A stretch of DNA of 64,000 nucleotides, taken from the NCBI GenBank assembly GCA_963753115.1, contig CAVWBB010000033.1, positions 124,001 through 188,000 on the forward strand, written 5' to 3'. Every line of letters begins with the position of its first letter. Within the stretch, counting starts at the first letter, position 1. Below are positions 44,315 to 52,402 of the stretch, piece by piece. This stretch comes from Bog-473 sp963753115 (GTDB lineage: Bacteria > Actinomycetota > Acidimicrobiia > Acidimicrobiales > RAAP-2). The notes beneath the pieces were generated by a model. That model did not search any database. It saw only the letters and a list, made by a program, of their open reading frames with translations, and was not told the DNA's origin. A program made the translations under genes and the position numbers.

Positions 44315-44848
44315 ATGTCGAGCCTCGCCATCCGCCAGTACGGGGACCCGGTGCTCAAGGAGCGCGCCCGGGACGTGGAGGACATCGACGGCGCGGTCGC
44401 CAGCCTGGTCGACTCCATGATCGAGACCATGTACGCCGCGCCAGGGACGGGTCTGGCCGCCAACCAGGTGGGCGTGCAGCGCCGGATCTTCGTGTACGAC
44501 GTGGGGGAGGGTGCCCGCACCGTCATCAACCCACGCATCGTCGAGAGCGACGGGGAATGGGTCTACGACGAGGGGTGCCTCTCCGTGCCCGGGCTCAGCT
44601 GGGACATCGTGCGGCCCAATGCCGTGCACCTGGTCGGCCTCGACCTTGACGGCAACGAGATCTCCCTCGAAGCCTCCGAGCTCGAGGGTCGTGTGTTCCA
44701 GCACGAGCTCGACCACCTCGACGGCATCTTGCTCGTCGAGCGCCTGAGCGAGGACCAGCGCAAGGACGCGCTCAGGATCCTCCGCAGCCGCACGCTCGAC
44801 CTGCCGGCGTCGGATCCCGACGGTCTGGCCAACCTCTTCACACGCTGA
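44315..44848 (+). CDS. def: Peptide deformylase
   Basis: Iron or zinc metallohydrolase of 177 residues removing the N-formyl group. All three motifs are present: G-T-G-L-A-A-N-Q-V-G, E-G-C-L-S-V-P-G with the metal Cys, and H-E-L-D-H-L-D-G with two metal His and the catalytic Glu. N-terminus MSSLAIRQYGDPVLKERARD is standard. It pairs functionally with fmt immediately downstream. Confidence 0.97.
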   Translation: MSSLAIRQYGDPVLKERARDVEDIDGAVASLVDSMIETMYAAPGTGLAANQVGVQRRIFVYDVGEGARTVINPRIVESDGEWVYDEGCLSVPGLSWDIVRPNAVHLVGLDLDGNEISLEASELEGRVFQHELDHLDGILLVERLSEDQRKDALRILRSRTLDLPASDPDGLANLFTR

Positions 44849-44911
44849 CGCCGGCCGCCACCAGCGACGTGATCGCCCCTCGGGACGGCGTCCCGCCGCC
44901 GGCGTCTGCTC

Positions 44912-44917
44912 TACGGT
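44912..44917 (+). promoter_or_regulatory. -10 box of fmt, leaderless
   Basis: TACGGT ends 6 nt before the fmt GTG at 44924, with no Shine-Dalgarno between them. Confidence 0.45.
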
Positions 44918-44923
44918 GATCTG

Positions 44924-45851
44924 GTGGCTCGCCTGGCGTATCTCGGCACACCGGACATGGCGGTCCCGCCGTTGCGCGCGCTCGTCGAAGCTGGACATGA
45001 CATCGCGCTGTGTGTGACCCGCCCCGACCGTCGCCGCGGTCGCGGCGCCGAGACGACACCGAGCCCGGTCAAGGCGGCCGCGATGGAGCTCGGCCTCGCC
45101 GTCACCCATGACTTGGACGATCTGCCATCGGCCGGGGTCGAGCTCGCGGTCGTCGTGGCCTACGGCCGCATCATCCCGACCCGGCTGCTCGAGCAGATCC
45201 CCATGGTCAACCTGCACTTCTCGCTGCTGCCCCGCTGGCGCGGTGCCGCTCCGGTCGAACGCGCCATCCTCGCCGGCGACCACGAGACCGGCGTCTGCCT
45301 CATGAAGGTGGAGGAGGGGCTCGACACCGGCCCGGTCTACGCGGTGCGCACCGTGCCGCTCGACGACGAGATCACGTTGGCTGCGCTCCGTCACGAATTG
45401 GTCGCCGTCGCCAGCGCGCTGGTCGTCGACGCGCTGGCCCACGGGGTTGCCGGGTTGCCGCATCCCGCGCCCCAGGAGGGCGAGGCCACCACGGCGGCGA
45501 AGATCAGCAAGGAGGATCTCCACCTCGACTGGAGCAGGACGGCCGTCGAGCTCACGCGGGTCGTGCGCCTGGGCAGGGCCTGGACGACGTTCCGGGGCAA
45601 GCGGCTGACCGTGCTCGACGCCGCGCCGATCCCGAGCGAGCGCGGCAGCGAGCATGACGCCACCGCCCACCGCCACCGCCGACGCTGACACCACCGTCGC
45701 ACCCGGCTCCCTCGACGGTCCGGTCGTCGTGACCGGAGGTGGCCGCATGGTGCTGCGTCAGGTCAAGCCCGAGAGCCGTTCACCCATGTCAGCCGAGGAG
45801 TGGCTGCGCGGCGTCCGGCCGGCGGTGGGCGAGCGTCTCGGGACGGACTAG
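44924..45851 (+). pseudogene. fmt: Methionyl-tRNA formyltransferase, split by apparent frameshift
   Basis: Formylates initiator Met-tRNA. The catalytic domain reads MARLAYLGTPDMAVPPLRAL, VVAYGRIIPTRLLEQIPMVN, LHFSLLPRWRGAAPVERAIL and GVCLMKVEEGLDTGPVY, and the C-domain begins (ISKEDLHLDWSRTAVELTRV, FRGKRLTVLDA). That frame stops at 45688 after 254 codons. The rest of the C-domain (GSLDGPVVVTGGG, RSPMSAEEWLRGVRPAVGER) lies in another frame from about 45654 to 45851, with ATG 45654 overlapping. Since fmt is near-essential, an assembly indel near 45640-45690 or a two-piece protein is more likely than a dead gene. Confidence 0.85.
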
Positions 45852-45853
45852 AC

Positions 45854-46660
45854 ATGAGACCGGTGACCGTGACTCCGATCGACGGGTGGAGCCCCGACCA
45901 GTACGAGCGGTTCCGTTCGGAACGGCAGCAGCCTTTCGACGATCTGCTGACGTTGTGCCACCCGGTCCCAGGCGGGCGCGTCGTCGATCTCGGGTGCGGC
46001 ACGGGCGACCTGACCAGGATCCTGCACGAGGAGATGGCGGCCAAGGAGACGGTCGGCGTCGACTCGTCGCCGTCCATGCTGGCCCGGGCCCAGTCGACGC
46101 ACGCCGACGTGACTGGGCTGTCGTTCGCCCAGGGCGACATCGCCACCTGGTTGGACGAGGGGCTCGACCTCGTGTTCGCCAACGCGTCGCTGCAGTGGAT
46201 CGATGACCACCTGAACCTGCTGGCGCGCATGCGCACCGCGCTCGGGCCCGACGGGCAGCTGGCCTTCCAGGTGCCGGCGAACTACCGGCACCCGTCACAC
46301 CTGCTGGCACAGGCGGTGGCCAACGAGCCCCCGTTCATCGACGCGCTCTACGGGGACGTGCCCGAGGACCGCGGGCGGTTCGTGCTGTCGCCCGAGCTCT
46401 ACGCCGATCTCCTCTACGAGCTCGGGGCGAAGGACCAGGTCGTGCGCATGGAGGTCTACGGTCACGAGCTCGAGTCCACGAGCGAGGTCGTCGAATGGGT
46501 GATGGGCACGTTGCTCACCCCGTATCGCAAGCGGCTGAGCCCCGAACTCTTCGATGCGTTCGTGGAGCGCTACCGGGAGCGGCTCATTGAGGAGCTCGGC
46601 GAGCGCGAGCCGTACTTCTACGGGTTCCGGCGCATCCTCTGCTGGGCGCGCTTCACCTGA
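45854..46660 (+). CDS. Trans-aconitate methyltransferase-like SAM enzyme
   Basis: 268 residues. Motif I VVDLGCGTGDLTRIL, acidic VGVDSSPSMLARAQ, SFAQGDIATWL, and DLVFANASLQWIDDH followed by GQLAFQVPANYRHPSH match the Tam subgroup that methylates trans-aconitate. The helical C-terminal cap (LSPELYADLLYELGAKDQVV) fits as well. It occupies the place where relatives carry rsmB (16S m5C967 methyltransferase) between fmt and rpe, but it is not that enzyme. Start ATG 45854 follows the fmt stop by two bases. Confidence 0.82.
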   Translation: MRPVTVTPIDGWSPDQYERFRSERQQPFDDLLTLCHPVPGGRVVDLGCGTGDLTRILHEEMAAKETVGVDSSPSMLARAQSTHADVTGLSFAQGDIATWLDEGLDLVFANASLQWIDDHLNLLARMRTALGPDGQLAFQVPANYRHPSHLLAQAVANEPPFIDALYGDVPEDRGRFVLSPELYADLLYELGAKDQVVRMEVYGHELESTSEVVEWVMGTLLTPYRKRLSPELFDAFVERYRERLIEELGEREPYFYGFRRILCWARFT

Positions 46661-46674
46661 GCGGCGGCGGACGG

Positions 46675-47385
46675 GTGGAGGATCGGACAGCGGCACCGGA
46701 ACGCCAGGCCGGCCAGGTCGGCGATCTGCGCATTGCGCCGTCCGTGCTCTCGGCCGACTTCGGCTTGCTGGCCGAACAGGTGGGGGAGGTGGCCCCGGCG
46801 GCAGACTGGTTGCACGTCGACGTCATGGACGGTCACTTCGTCCCGAACGTCACCATCGGGCCTCCCGTGGTCGCATCACTGCGGCGCCACACGCCCCTGT
46901 TCTTCGACTGCCACCTCATGATGACCGAGCCGGGCCGCTACCTGAAGGACTTCGCCGATGCCGGGGCGGACGGGTGCACGGTGCACGTGGAGGTCGGCAA
47001 CACGGACGAGCTCATCACCCAGATGCGCAGTCTCGGATTGCGGGCGGGTCTGGCCCTCAATCCCGACACGCCGTTCGAAGCCGTGCGGCCGTATCTGCGC
47101 GACGTCGACCTCGTCCTGTGCATGACGGTGTTCCCGGGCTTCGGGGGTCAGAGCTTCATCGCCGACGTCATGGCGAAGGTGGCGCAGGTGCGCGCCGAGG
47201 TCGCCGCCGGTTCCCTCGCGGTCGACATCGAGGTGGACGGCGGCATCGACACGATCACGGCGCCCATCGCCGTCGCGGCCGGCGCGAACGTCTTGGTGGC
47301 CGGGAGTGCGATCTTCGGTCAGCCGCGACCCTGGGAGGCCGCCGATGCCATCCGGGAATCGGCCCGCGCCGCCAGCGGTCGATGA
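46675..47385 (+). CDS. rpe: Ribulose-phosphate 3-epimerase
   Basis: Interconverts ribulose 5-phosphate and xylulose 5-phosphate. The TIM barrel of 236 residues shows IAPSVLSADFGLLAEQV, the metal-binding DWLHVDVMDGHFVPNVTIGP, LFFDCHLMMTEPGRYL, VLCMTVFPGFGGQSFI and DIEVDGGIDTITAPIAVAAG. The GTG start at 46675 adds about 15 residues to the usual N-terminus. Ribulose 5-phosphate is also the RibB substrate encoded a few genes downstream. Confidence 0.95.
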   Translation: MEDRTAAPERQAGQVGDLRIAPSVLSADFGLLAEQVGEVAPAADWLHVDVMDGHFVPNVTIGPPVVASLRRHTPLFFDCHLMMTEPGRYLKDFADAGADGCTVHVEVGNTDELITQMRSLGLRAGLALNPDTPFEAVRPYLRDVDLVLCMTVFPGFGGQSFIADVMAKVAQVRAEVAAGSLAVDIEVDGGIDTITAPIAVAAGANVLVAGSAIFGQPRPWEAADAIRESARAASGR

Positions 47386-47419
47386 CATCGGCCGGGGCCG
47401 CGCCGCCACCCTTCGTGTC

Positions 47420-48565
47420 GTGAGCAGCAGCGGGCGCGGCCGGGCCGTGGTCGTCGGTGGCGGCATCCTCGGTACCTGGCACGCGCTCGAACTCGCCGAG
47501 GCAGGGTTCTCCGTCGACCACCTCGAGGCGGAGGCGGGGCCCACGGGTGCGTCGGTCCGGAACTTCGGCCTGGTCTGGGTCAGCGGCCGACGCTCGGGCG
47601 CGGAGCTCGACGTGGCTCGCCGCGCCCGGCGCCGTTGGGGGGAGCTCGGCACCGAGGTGCCCGGTATCGGGTTCCGCCCGATGACCTCGCTGACCGTCGC
47701 CGGCGATGCCGCCGCCCGCGCCGTGATGGAGGAGTTCGCCCAGGGACCCGACGCCACGGCGCGCAGCATCACCTTCTTGGAGCCCGACGAGGTGCGCGCC
47801 CGCAACCCGGCCGTGCGGGGCGACATCACGGGTGCGCTGCACTGCGCGGAGGACGCGGTGGTCGAGCCCCGACTCGCGTTGGGCGCCTTGCGCGCCCATC
47901 TCTCGGAGGTGCACGGGTCGCGGTACCGCTTCCACCCGACGTGCCGCATCGTCCGCGCCGAACCCAACGCCCTCGTCGACACCACGGGGTTCAAGTGGGA
48001 GGGGGACCTGTTGGTCCTCGCCACCGGCGCCGCCTACGACCACCTCCCCGGGACCGAGGCCGTGGCGCCGCGCCTGCGCCGGGTCCGCCTGCAGATGCTG
48101 CAGACGGCGCCGTTCGCCACCACGCTCACCACATCGCTCGCCGACGCCGACTCGCTCCGCTACTACCCGGCCTACGAGGCGGCGGGCCTTGAGCGGCTCG
48201 GCCCGCAGTCGCCCGTGGCGGCCGAACACCACCTGCAGCTGCTGCTCGTCCAGCGCCCCGACGGCGGCCTCACCATCGGGGACACACACGCCTACGAGGA
48301 GCCGTTCGACTTCGCCTTGAGCGAGGACCCGACCACCGAGCTGCTCGAGCGAGCCCGGCGGATCCTCGGCGTCGAGGTCCCGCCCGTGCAGCGCCGCTGG
48401 GAGGGCGTCTACGCGCAGTGCATCGACGGTGCTGTCTGCCTGCGCGAGCAGGTGGCTCCGGGCGTGTGGCTGGTCACGGGCCCGGGAGGGCGGGGCATGA
48501 CGTGTGCGCCGGCCATCGCAAGGGACACGTTGGAGGCGGCGGGCGTCGCACGCGTGCCCGCATGA
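47420..48565 (+). CDS. FAD-dependent oxidoreductase, phosphonate-associated (TIGR03364-like)
   Basis: 381 residues of the DAO/glycine oxidase fold. The FAD dinucleotide motif VVVGGGILGTWHALELAEAG is at the N-terminus, followed by GPTGASVRNFGLVWVSGRRS, which resembles the TIGR03364 (HpnW) group typically found beside phosphonatase-like hydrolases. A substrate-side His/Arg region LRYYPAYEAAG and the C-terminal GPGGRGMTCAPAIA bind flavin. Start GTG 47420. Its stop overlaps the HAD gene (ATGA), implying joint function. Substrate inferred, possibly an aminoalkylphosphonate; not demonstrable from sequence. Confidence 0.75.
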   Translation: MSSSGRGRAVVVGGGILGTWHALELAEAGFSVDHLEAEAGPTGASVRNFGLVWVSGRRSGAELDVARRARRRWGELGTEVPGIGFRPMTSLTVAGDAAARAVMEEFAQGPDATARSITFLEPDEVRARNPAVRGDITGALHCAEDAVVEPRLALGALRAHLSEVHGSRYRFHPTCRIVRAEPNALVDTTGFKWEGDLLVLATGAAYDHLPGTEAVAPRLRRVRLQMLQTAPFATTLTTSLADADSLRYYPAYEAAGLERLGPQSPVAAEHHLQLLLVQRPDGGLTIGDTHAYEEPFDFALSEDPTTELLERARRILGVEVPPVQRRWEGVYAQCIDGAVCLREQVAPGVWLVTGPGGRGMTCAPAIARDTLEAAGVARVPA

Positions 48566-49239
48566 TCGGCCCGTTCGCGCTCGCCTGCCTCGACATGGCC
48601 GGCACGACCGTGCGCGACGACGGCGCCGTCGAAGCGGCCTTCTCCAGCGCCCTGGGTGCTGTCGGCATCGCCGAGGGGAGCCAGCGCTTCGAGGAGGCCC
48701 AGGTCTTCGTGCGCGAGACGATGGGTTGGTCCAAGGCGGACGTGTTCGCCCGGCTGCTCGAGCCGGGGGAGGCGGAGGAGGCAACCGCTGCCTTCGCCGC
48801 CGCGTACGAGGCAATCGTCGCGGCGGGTGACGTCACCGAGATACCGGGCGCCCGCCAGGTCCTGCGTGACCTGCGCGCCCGTGGGGTCCAGGTCTGCCTG
48901 ACCACCGGCTTCGCCCCGTCGACGCGCGACGCCCTGCTTCGTGCGCTTGGCTGGGGCCCGGAGGTCGACCTGGCGCTCTCGCCGGCCGATGTCGGGCGGG
49001 GCCGCCCGGCGCCCGACATGATCCTGGGCGCCATGGCCCGCCTCGGGGTGGACGACCCGCGGGCGGTGGCGGTCGTGGGGGACACGGTCAGCGATCTCGA
49101 GGCGGGACACGCCGCCCGGGCGGGGGCGGTCATCGGCGTCCTCAGCGGCGCCCACGACGAGGCGGCGCTGGCCGCGGCCTCGCCGACGGCGATCATCCCC
49201 GACGTCACCCACCTTCTCGGCGTGCTCGCTTCGGGCTGA
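48562..49239 (+). CDS. Phosphonatase-like HAD hydrolase (TIGR03351-like)
   Basis: 225 residues. HAD motif I C-L-D-M-A-G-T-T matches the DxAGT variant of phosphonoacetaldehyde hydrolase relatives, motif II TTGF, the Lys/Arg region and GRGRPAPDMILGAM, and motif IV AVVGDTVSDLEAGHAA. I recognise it as the phosphonatase-like clade that pairs with TIGR03364 oxidoreductases. The likely joint reaction is oxidation of an aminophosphonate followed by P-C bond cleavage, releasing phosphate, but this is inference. No phosphonate transporter is adjacent. Confidence 0.75.
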   Translation: MIGPFALACLDMAGTTVRDDGAVEAAFSSALGAVGIAEGSQRFEEAQVFVRETMGWSKADVFARLLEPGEAEEATAAFAAAYEAIVAAGDVTEIPGARQVLRDLRARGVQVCLTTGFAPSTRDALLRALGWGPEVDLALSPADVGRGRPAPDMILGAMARLGVDDPRAVAVVGDTVSDLEAGHAARAGAVIGVLSGAHDEAALAAASPTAIIPDVTHLLGVLASG

Positions 49240-49382
49240 GTCCGAGGCGCTGACCGTGACCACGCGGGACGGGGTGCAGTGGACGTCACAAACTCTGCAC
49301 ACGCCTCTGTTTAGAGTTTCCGGGAAGACTCGCCGGGCCCTGACCACGGCGCACCCGCACCCGAACCTCTGACCAGGGATTC

Positions 49383-49411
49383 TCGACAAAAACTGAAACG
49401 TGTTCTATAAT
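49383..49411 (+). promoter_or_regulatory. Consensus SigA promoter of the rib genes
   Basis: TCGACA (49383-49388), exactly 17 bases, then a perfect TATAAT (49406-49411). It is the best sigma-70-type promoter in the window. An imperfect palindrome (49394-49407) overlaps its spacer and -10. Confidence 0.75.
49394..49407. promoter_or_regulatory. Candidate TetR-family (KstR-like) operator
   Basis: On the minus strand TAGAACACGTTTCA fits the mycobacterial KstR pattern tnnAACnnGTTnna at all specified positions. It overlaps the -10 box of the rib promoter, so binding would repress. No regulator gene is adjacent, and such short motifs can occur by chance. Confidence 0.35.
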
Positions 49412-49424
49412 TCAGCACACAAGG

Positions 49425-49441
49425 CCGGGGAGCCACCCCGG
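49425..49441 (+). promoter_or_regulatory. Leader hairpin before ribD
   Basis: CCGGGG (49425-49430), loop AGCCA, CCCCGG (49436-49441): a 6-bp GC stem a few bases before the AAGGA ribosome-binding site of ribD. The ~39-nt leader is too short for an FMN riboswitch and has none of its conserved blocks. Confidence 0.4.
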
Positions 49442-49456
49442 GCAAGGACCTGAGCC

Positions 49457-50455
49457 ATGGACGATGTGGAGCACATGCGCCGTGCGATGGCGCAGGCCGC
49501 AACAGTCCGTTCGACCACGGCACCCAACCCCTGGGTGGGCTGCGTCGTCGTCCCGCCGGACTCCGCCCCGGACGGCGGACCTGTGTTCGCCGGCGCCACG
49601 GCACCCCCCGGCGGCCCCCATGCCGAGGTCACCGCGCTGGCGCAGGCCGGAGAGTCGGCACGGGGTGCCACCCTCTACGTGACGCTCGAGCCCTGTTCCC
49701 ATCATGGGCGCACGCCGCCCTGCACCGACGCCATCATCGGGGCCGGCGTGGCCCGGGTGGTCGTGGGGATCGAGGACCCGGACGAGCAGGTGGCGGGTCG
49801 GGGCATCGCCGCCCTCCGGGCCGCCGGGCTGGACGTCACCGTCGGTGTGGCCGCCGGCGAGGTGGCCGAGCAGTTGGCCCCCTACTGCAAGCACCGCACG
49901 ACCGGGCAGCCCTGGGTCGTGCTCAAGCTGGCTGCGAGCCTCGACGGCCGCACGGCCGCACCCGATGGCACCAGCCGCTGGATCACCGGCGAGGCGGCCC
50001 GCCAGGATGTCCACCGGCTGCGCGCCCGCTCCGATGCGGTCCTGGTCGGGGCGGGCACCGTCCGGGCCGACGACCCCGAGCTCACGGTCCGCCTCGACGA
50101 CGGCACCGAGCGGCAGCAACCGCTCCGGGTCGTCCTCGGGAAGGCCCCGGCCGACGCCAAGGTCCATCCGGCCCTCGAGCTGACGGGCGACCTGGGGGAC
50201 GTGCTCACCGAGCTGGGCGGCCGGGGCGTGCTCCAAGTGCTGGTCGAAGGCGGGGCTTCCGTGGCCCGCGACTTTCATGTCGCCGGCCTGGTGGACCGAT
50301 ACGTCCTGTACCTGGCGCCCGTGTTCTTCGGGGGCGATGACGGCCGCCCGATTTTCGCGGGGCCCGGGGCTGGCACAATTGGAGACGTGTGGAAGGGCAG
50401 GCTGGTGTCGATAGAGCAGCTGGGAGAGGATCTTCGAGTGGAGGTGGCAGCCTGA
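49457..50455 (+). CDS. ribD: Bifunctional riboflavin deaminase/reductase
   Basis: 332 residues. The N-terminal deaminase domain has the zinc motif H-A-E-V (GGPHAEVTALAQAGE) and PCSHHGRTPPCTDAII; the C-terminal NADPH reductase domain shows WVVLKLAASLDGRTAAPDGT, WITGEAARQDVHRLRARSDA and VLVGAGTVRADDPEL. Start ATG 49457 with AAGGA upstream. Its stop overlaps the ribBA start (TGATG). It opens a ribD-ribBA-ribH cluster driven by the promoter at 49383-49411. Confidence 0.95.
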   Translation: MDDVEHMRRAMAQAATVRSTTAPNPWVGCVVVPPDSAPDGGPVFAGATAPPGGPHAEVTALAQAGESARGATLYVTLEPCSHHGRTPPCTDAIIGAGVARVVVGIEDPDEQVAGRGIAALRAAGLDVTVGVAAGEVAEQLAPYCKHRTTGQPWVVLKLAASLDGRTAAPDGTSRWITGEAARQDVHRLRARSDAVLVGAGTVRADDPELTVRLDDGTERQQPLRVVLGKAPADAKVHPALELTGDLGDVLTELGGRGVLQVLVEGGASVARDFHVAGLVDRYVLYLAPVFFGGDDGRPIFAGPGAGTIGDVWKGRLVSIEQLGEDLRVEVAA

Positions 50456-51675
50456 TGGCGTTCTCGAAGGTGCAGGAGGCCATCGACGCCATCGGGCGGC
50501 TGGGCATGGCCGTCGTCGTCGACGACGAGGACCGGGAGAACGAGGGCGACCTGGTGATGGCGGCCGAGGCGGCCACGCCGGAGAACATCGCCTTCTTCCT
50601 GGCCCACACCTCGGGGGTCATCTGTGTCCCGCTGCTGCCCGAGCGGGCCGACCAGCTGGAGCTGCCGCTCATGGTCACGGCCAACACCGAGGCGCAGCGG
50701 ACGGCGTTCACCGTGAGCGTGGACTTCCGGCACGGGACGACCACCGGGATCTCGGCCACTGACCGGGCGTCCACCATCGCCGCCCTGATCGACCCCGCCA
50801 CGCGTCCCAACGACCTCAACCGGCCGGGGCACATCTTCCCGTTGCGCTACCGGACCGGTGGCGTGCTGAAGCGGGCCGGGCACACGGAGGCGACGGTCGA
50901 CCTGGCCCGCGCCGCCGGGCTGACGCCGGCGGGCGTGCTGTGCGAGATCGTGACCGAGGACAAGTCCGAGATGGCCCGTCTGGCCGACCTCGAGACCTTT
51001 GCCAAGAAGCACGACCTCCCGTTCATCTCCATCGCCGACCTCATCCGCTACCGCCGGCAGAACGAGAAGCTGGTCCGGTTGGTCTCCGAGGCGCGCATCC
51101 CGGCCGAGGGTCGCGAGTTCCGGGCGTTCGTCTACGAGTCCGTGCTCGACAACGAGCAGCACCTCGCCCTCGTCATGGGCAACGTGGCGGGGACCGAGGA
51201 CGTGCTCGTGCGCGTGCACTCCGAGTGCCTCACCGGCGACGTGTTCGGCTCGCTGCGCTGCGATTGCGGGCCGCAACTGCAGGCGTCCCTCGACCTGATC
51301 GAGAAGGAGGGCCGGGGCGTCCTGATCTACCTCCGCGGCCACGAGGGCCGCGGCATCGGGCTGGGACACAAAATCCGTGCGTACCAATTGCAGGAGGAGG
51401 GCCACGACACCGTGGACGCCAACCTGCAGCAGGGACTGCCGGTCGACAGCCGCGAATACGGCATCGGCGCCCAGATGCTGGTCGACCTCGGCGTGACGAC
51501 CATGCGTCTCATGACGAACAACCCGGTGAAGTACGGCGGGCTCGAAGGCTTCGGACTCGACATCACCGAGCGGGTCCCGCTCCAGCTCGCAGCCAACCCC
51601 GAGAACATCGCGTACCTCCGCACCAAGCGCGAGCGGATGGGACATCTGCTGCACGGCCTCGACGACGTCCTGTGA
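50455..51675 (+). CDS. ribBA: Bifunctional DHBP synthase / GTP cyclohydrolase II
   Basis: 406 residues. RibB domain: VVVDDEDRENEGDLVMAAEA (metal-binding acidic loop), HTSGVICVPL and HRGHTEATVDLAR-like KRAGHTEATVDLARAAGL. RibA domain: VRVHSECLTGDVFGSLRCDC with the three zinc Cys, YLRGHEGRGIGLGHKIRAYQ and MRLMTNNPVKYGGLEGFGL. It supplies both the 4-carbon unit and the pyrimidine branch of riboflavin synthesis. ATG 50455 overlaps the ribD stop. Confidence 0.96.
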   Translation: MAFSKVQEAIDAIGRLGMAVVVDDEDRENEGDLVMAAEAATPENIAFFLAHTSGVICVPLLPERADQLELPLMVTANTEAQRTAFTVSVDFRHGTTTGISATDRASTIAALIDPATRPNDLNRPGHIFPLRYRTGGVLKRAGHTEATVDLARAAGLTPAGVLCEIVTEDKSEMARLADLETFAKKHDLPFISIADLIRYRRQNEKLVRLVSEARIPAEGREFRAFVYESVLDNEQHLALVMGNVAGTEDVLVRVHSECLTGDVFGSLRCDCGPQLQASLDLIEKEGRGVLIYLRGHEGRGIGLGHKIRAYQLQEEGHDTVDANLQQGLPVDSREYGIGAQMLVDLGVTTMRLMTNNPVKYGGLEGFGLDITERVPLQLAANPENIAYLRTKRERMGHLLHGLDDVL

Positions 51676-51712
51676 CGCCGTCGAGCGCCAGGGACAGCAC
51701 CACCTCCATCTG

Positions 51713-52246
51713 ATGGCCGAGTCCGACCTCGTCGCCCTTCCCGACGGCGCGCTCGATGACGTCGCGTCCCGTGTCGGCGCCAGCCTGCGCGGCACGGCCG
51801 ACGGCACCGGTCTGCGCGTCGGCCTCGCCTGCGCCGAGTTCAACGGCGGCATCACGTTGCGCCTGCTCGACGGCGCGTTGGCGGCCCTCGCCGGAGCGGG
51901 GACCGATCAGCGCGACGTCACCGTGGCCTGGGCTCCGGGTGCCTTCGAGCTGCCCCTGGTCGCCCGCGCCTTCGCCCAGGCCGGCAAGGTCGACGCCGTC
52001 CTCTGCCTCGGTGCGGTCATCCGGGGCGACACGGGCCACTACGACTTCGTGGCCGGGGGATGCGCGTCGGGGATCCAGCAGGTGCAGCTCGCAACCGGGG
52101 TCCCGGTCGTGTTCGGCGTCCTGACGACCGACACGCTGGAGCAGGCCCTGGTGCGCTCGCTGCCGGACGAGACGAACAAGGGGCGCGAGGCGGCGCTGAC
52201 CGCCGTCGAGATGGTGCGCCTGTTGCGGAGCGGGCCGCTCTCGTAA
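51713..52246 (+). CDS. ribH: 6,7-dimethyl-8-ribityllumazine synthase
   Basis: 177 residues, longer than usual (about 155) by an N-terminal stretch (MAESDLVALPDGALDDVASR). The core LRVGLACAEFNGGITLRLLD, WAPGAFELPLVARAFAQ and CLGAVIRGDTGHYDFVAGGC, with the catalytic His, is intact, as is PVVFGVLTTDTLEQALVRS. It condenses the RibB and RibD products to lumazine. The next step, riboflavin synthase (ribE), is not encoded nearby. Confidence 0.94.
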   Translation: MAESDLVALPDGALDDVASRVGASLRGTADGTGLRVGLACAEFNGGITLRLLDGALAALAGAGTDQRDVTVAWAPGAFELPLVARAFAQAGKVDAVLCLGAVIRGDTGHYDFVAGGCASGIQQVQLATGVPVVFGVLTTDTLEQALVRSLPDETNKGREAALTAVEMVRLLRSGPLS

Positions 52247-52402
52247 GGAGTCGGGACGCTCGCGTCCCCGTCGGGGCGCTGTCGTCGCCGTGCAGCTCCG
52301 GGGCATTCATCGGCCGTTCACAGGGTCGACACTGCCCGGACACGTCCGGCCAATACGGTGGCGCCGACCAGCACGAGACGGGACGAGCACGGGAGACCGG
52401 CA

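Noticed and set aside
49240..49456. FMN riboswitch before ribD
   Set aside because: None of the conserved RFN blocks is present, and the predicted transcript leader is only about 39 nt.
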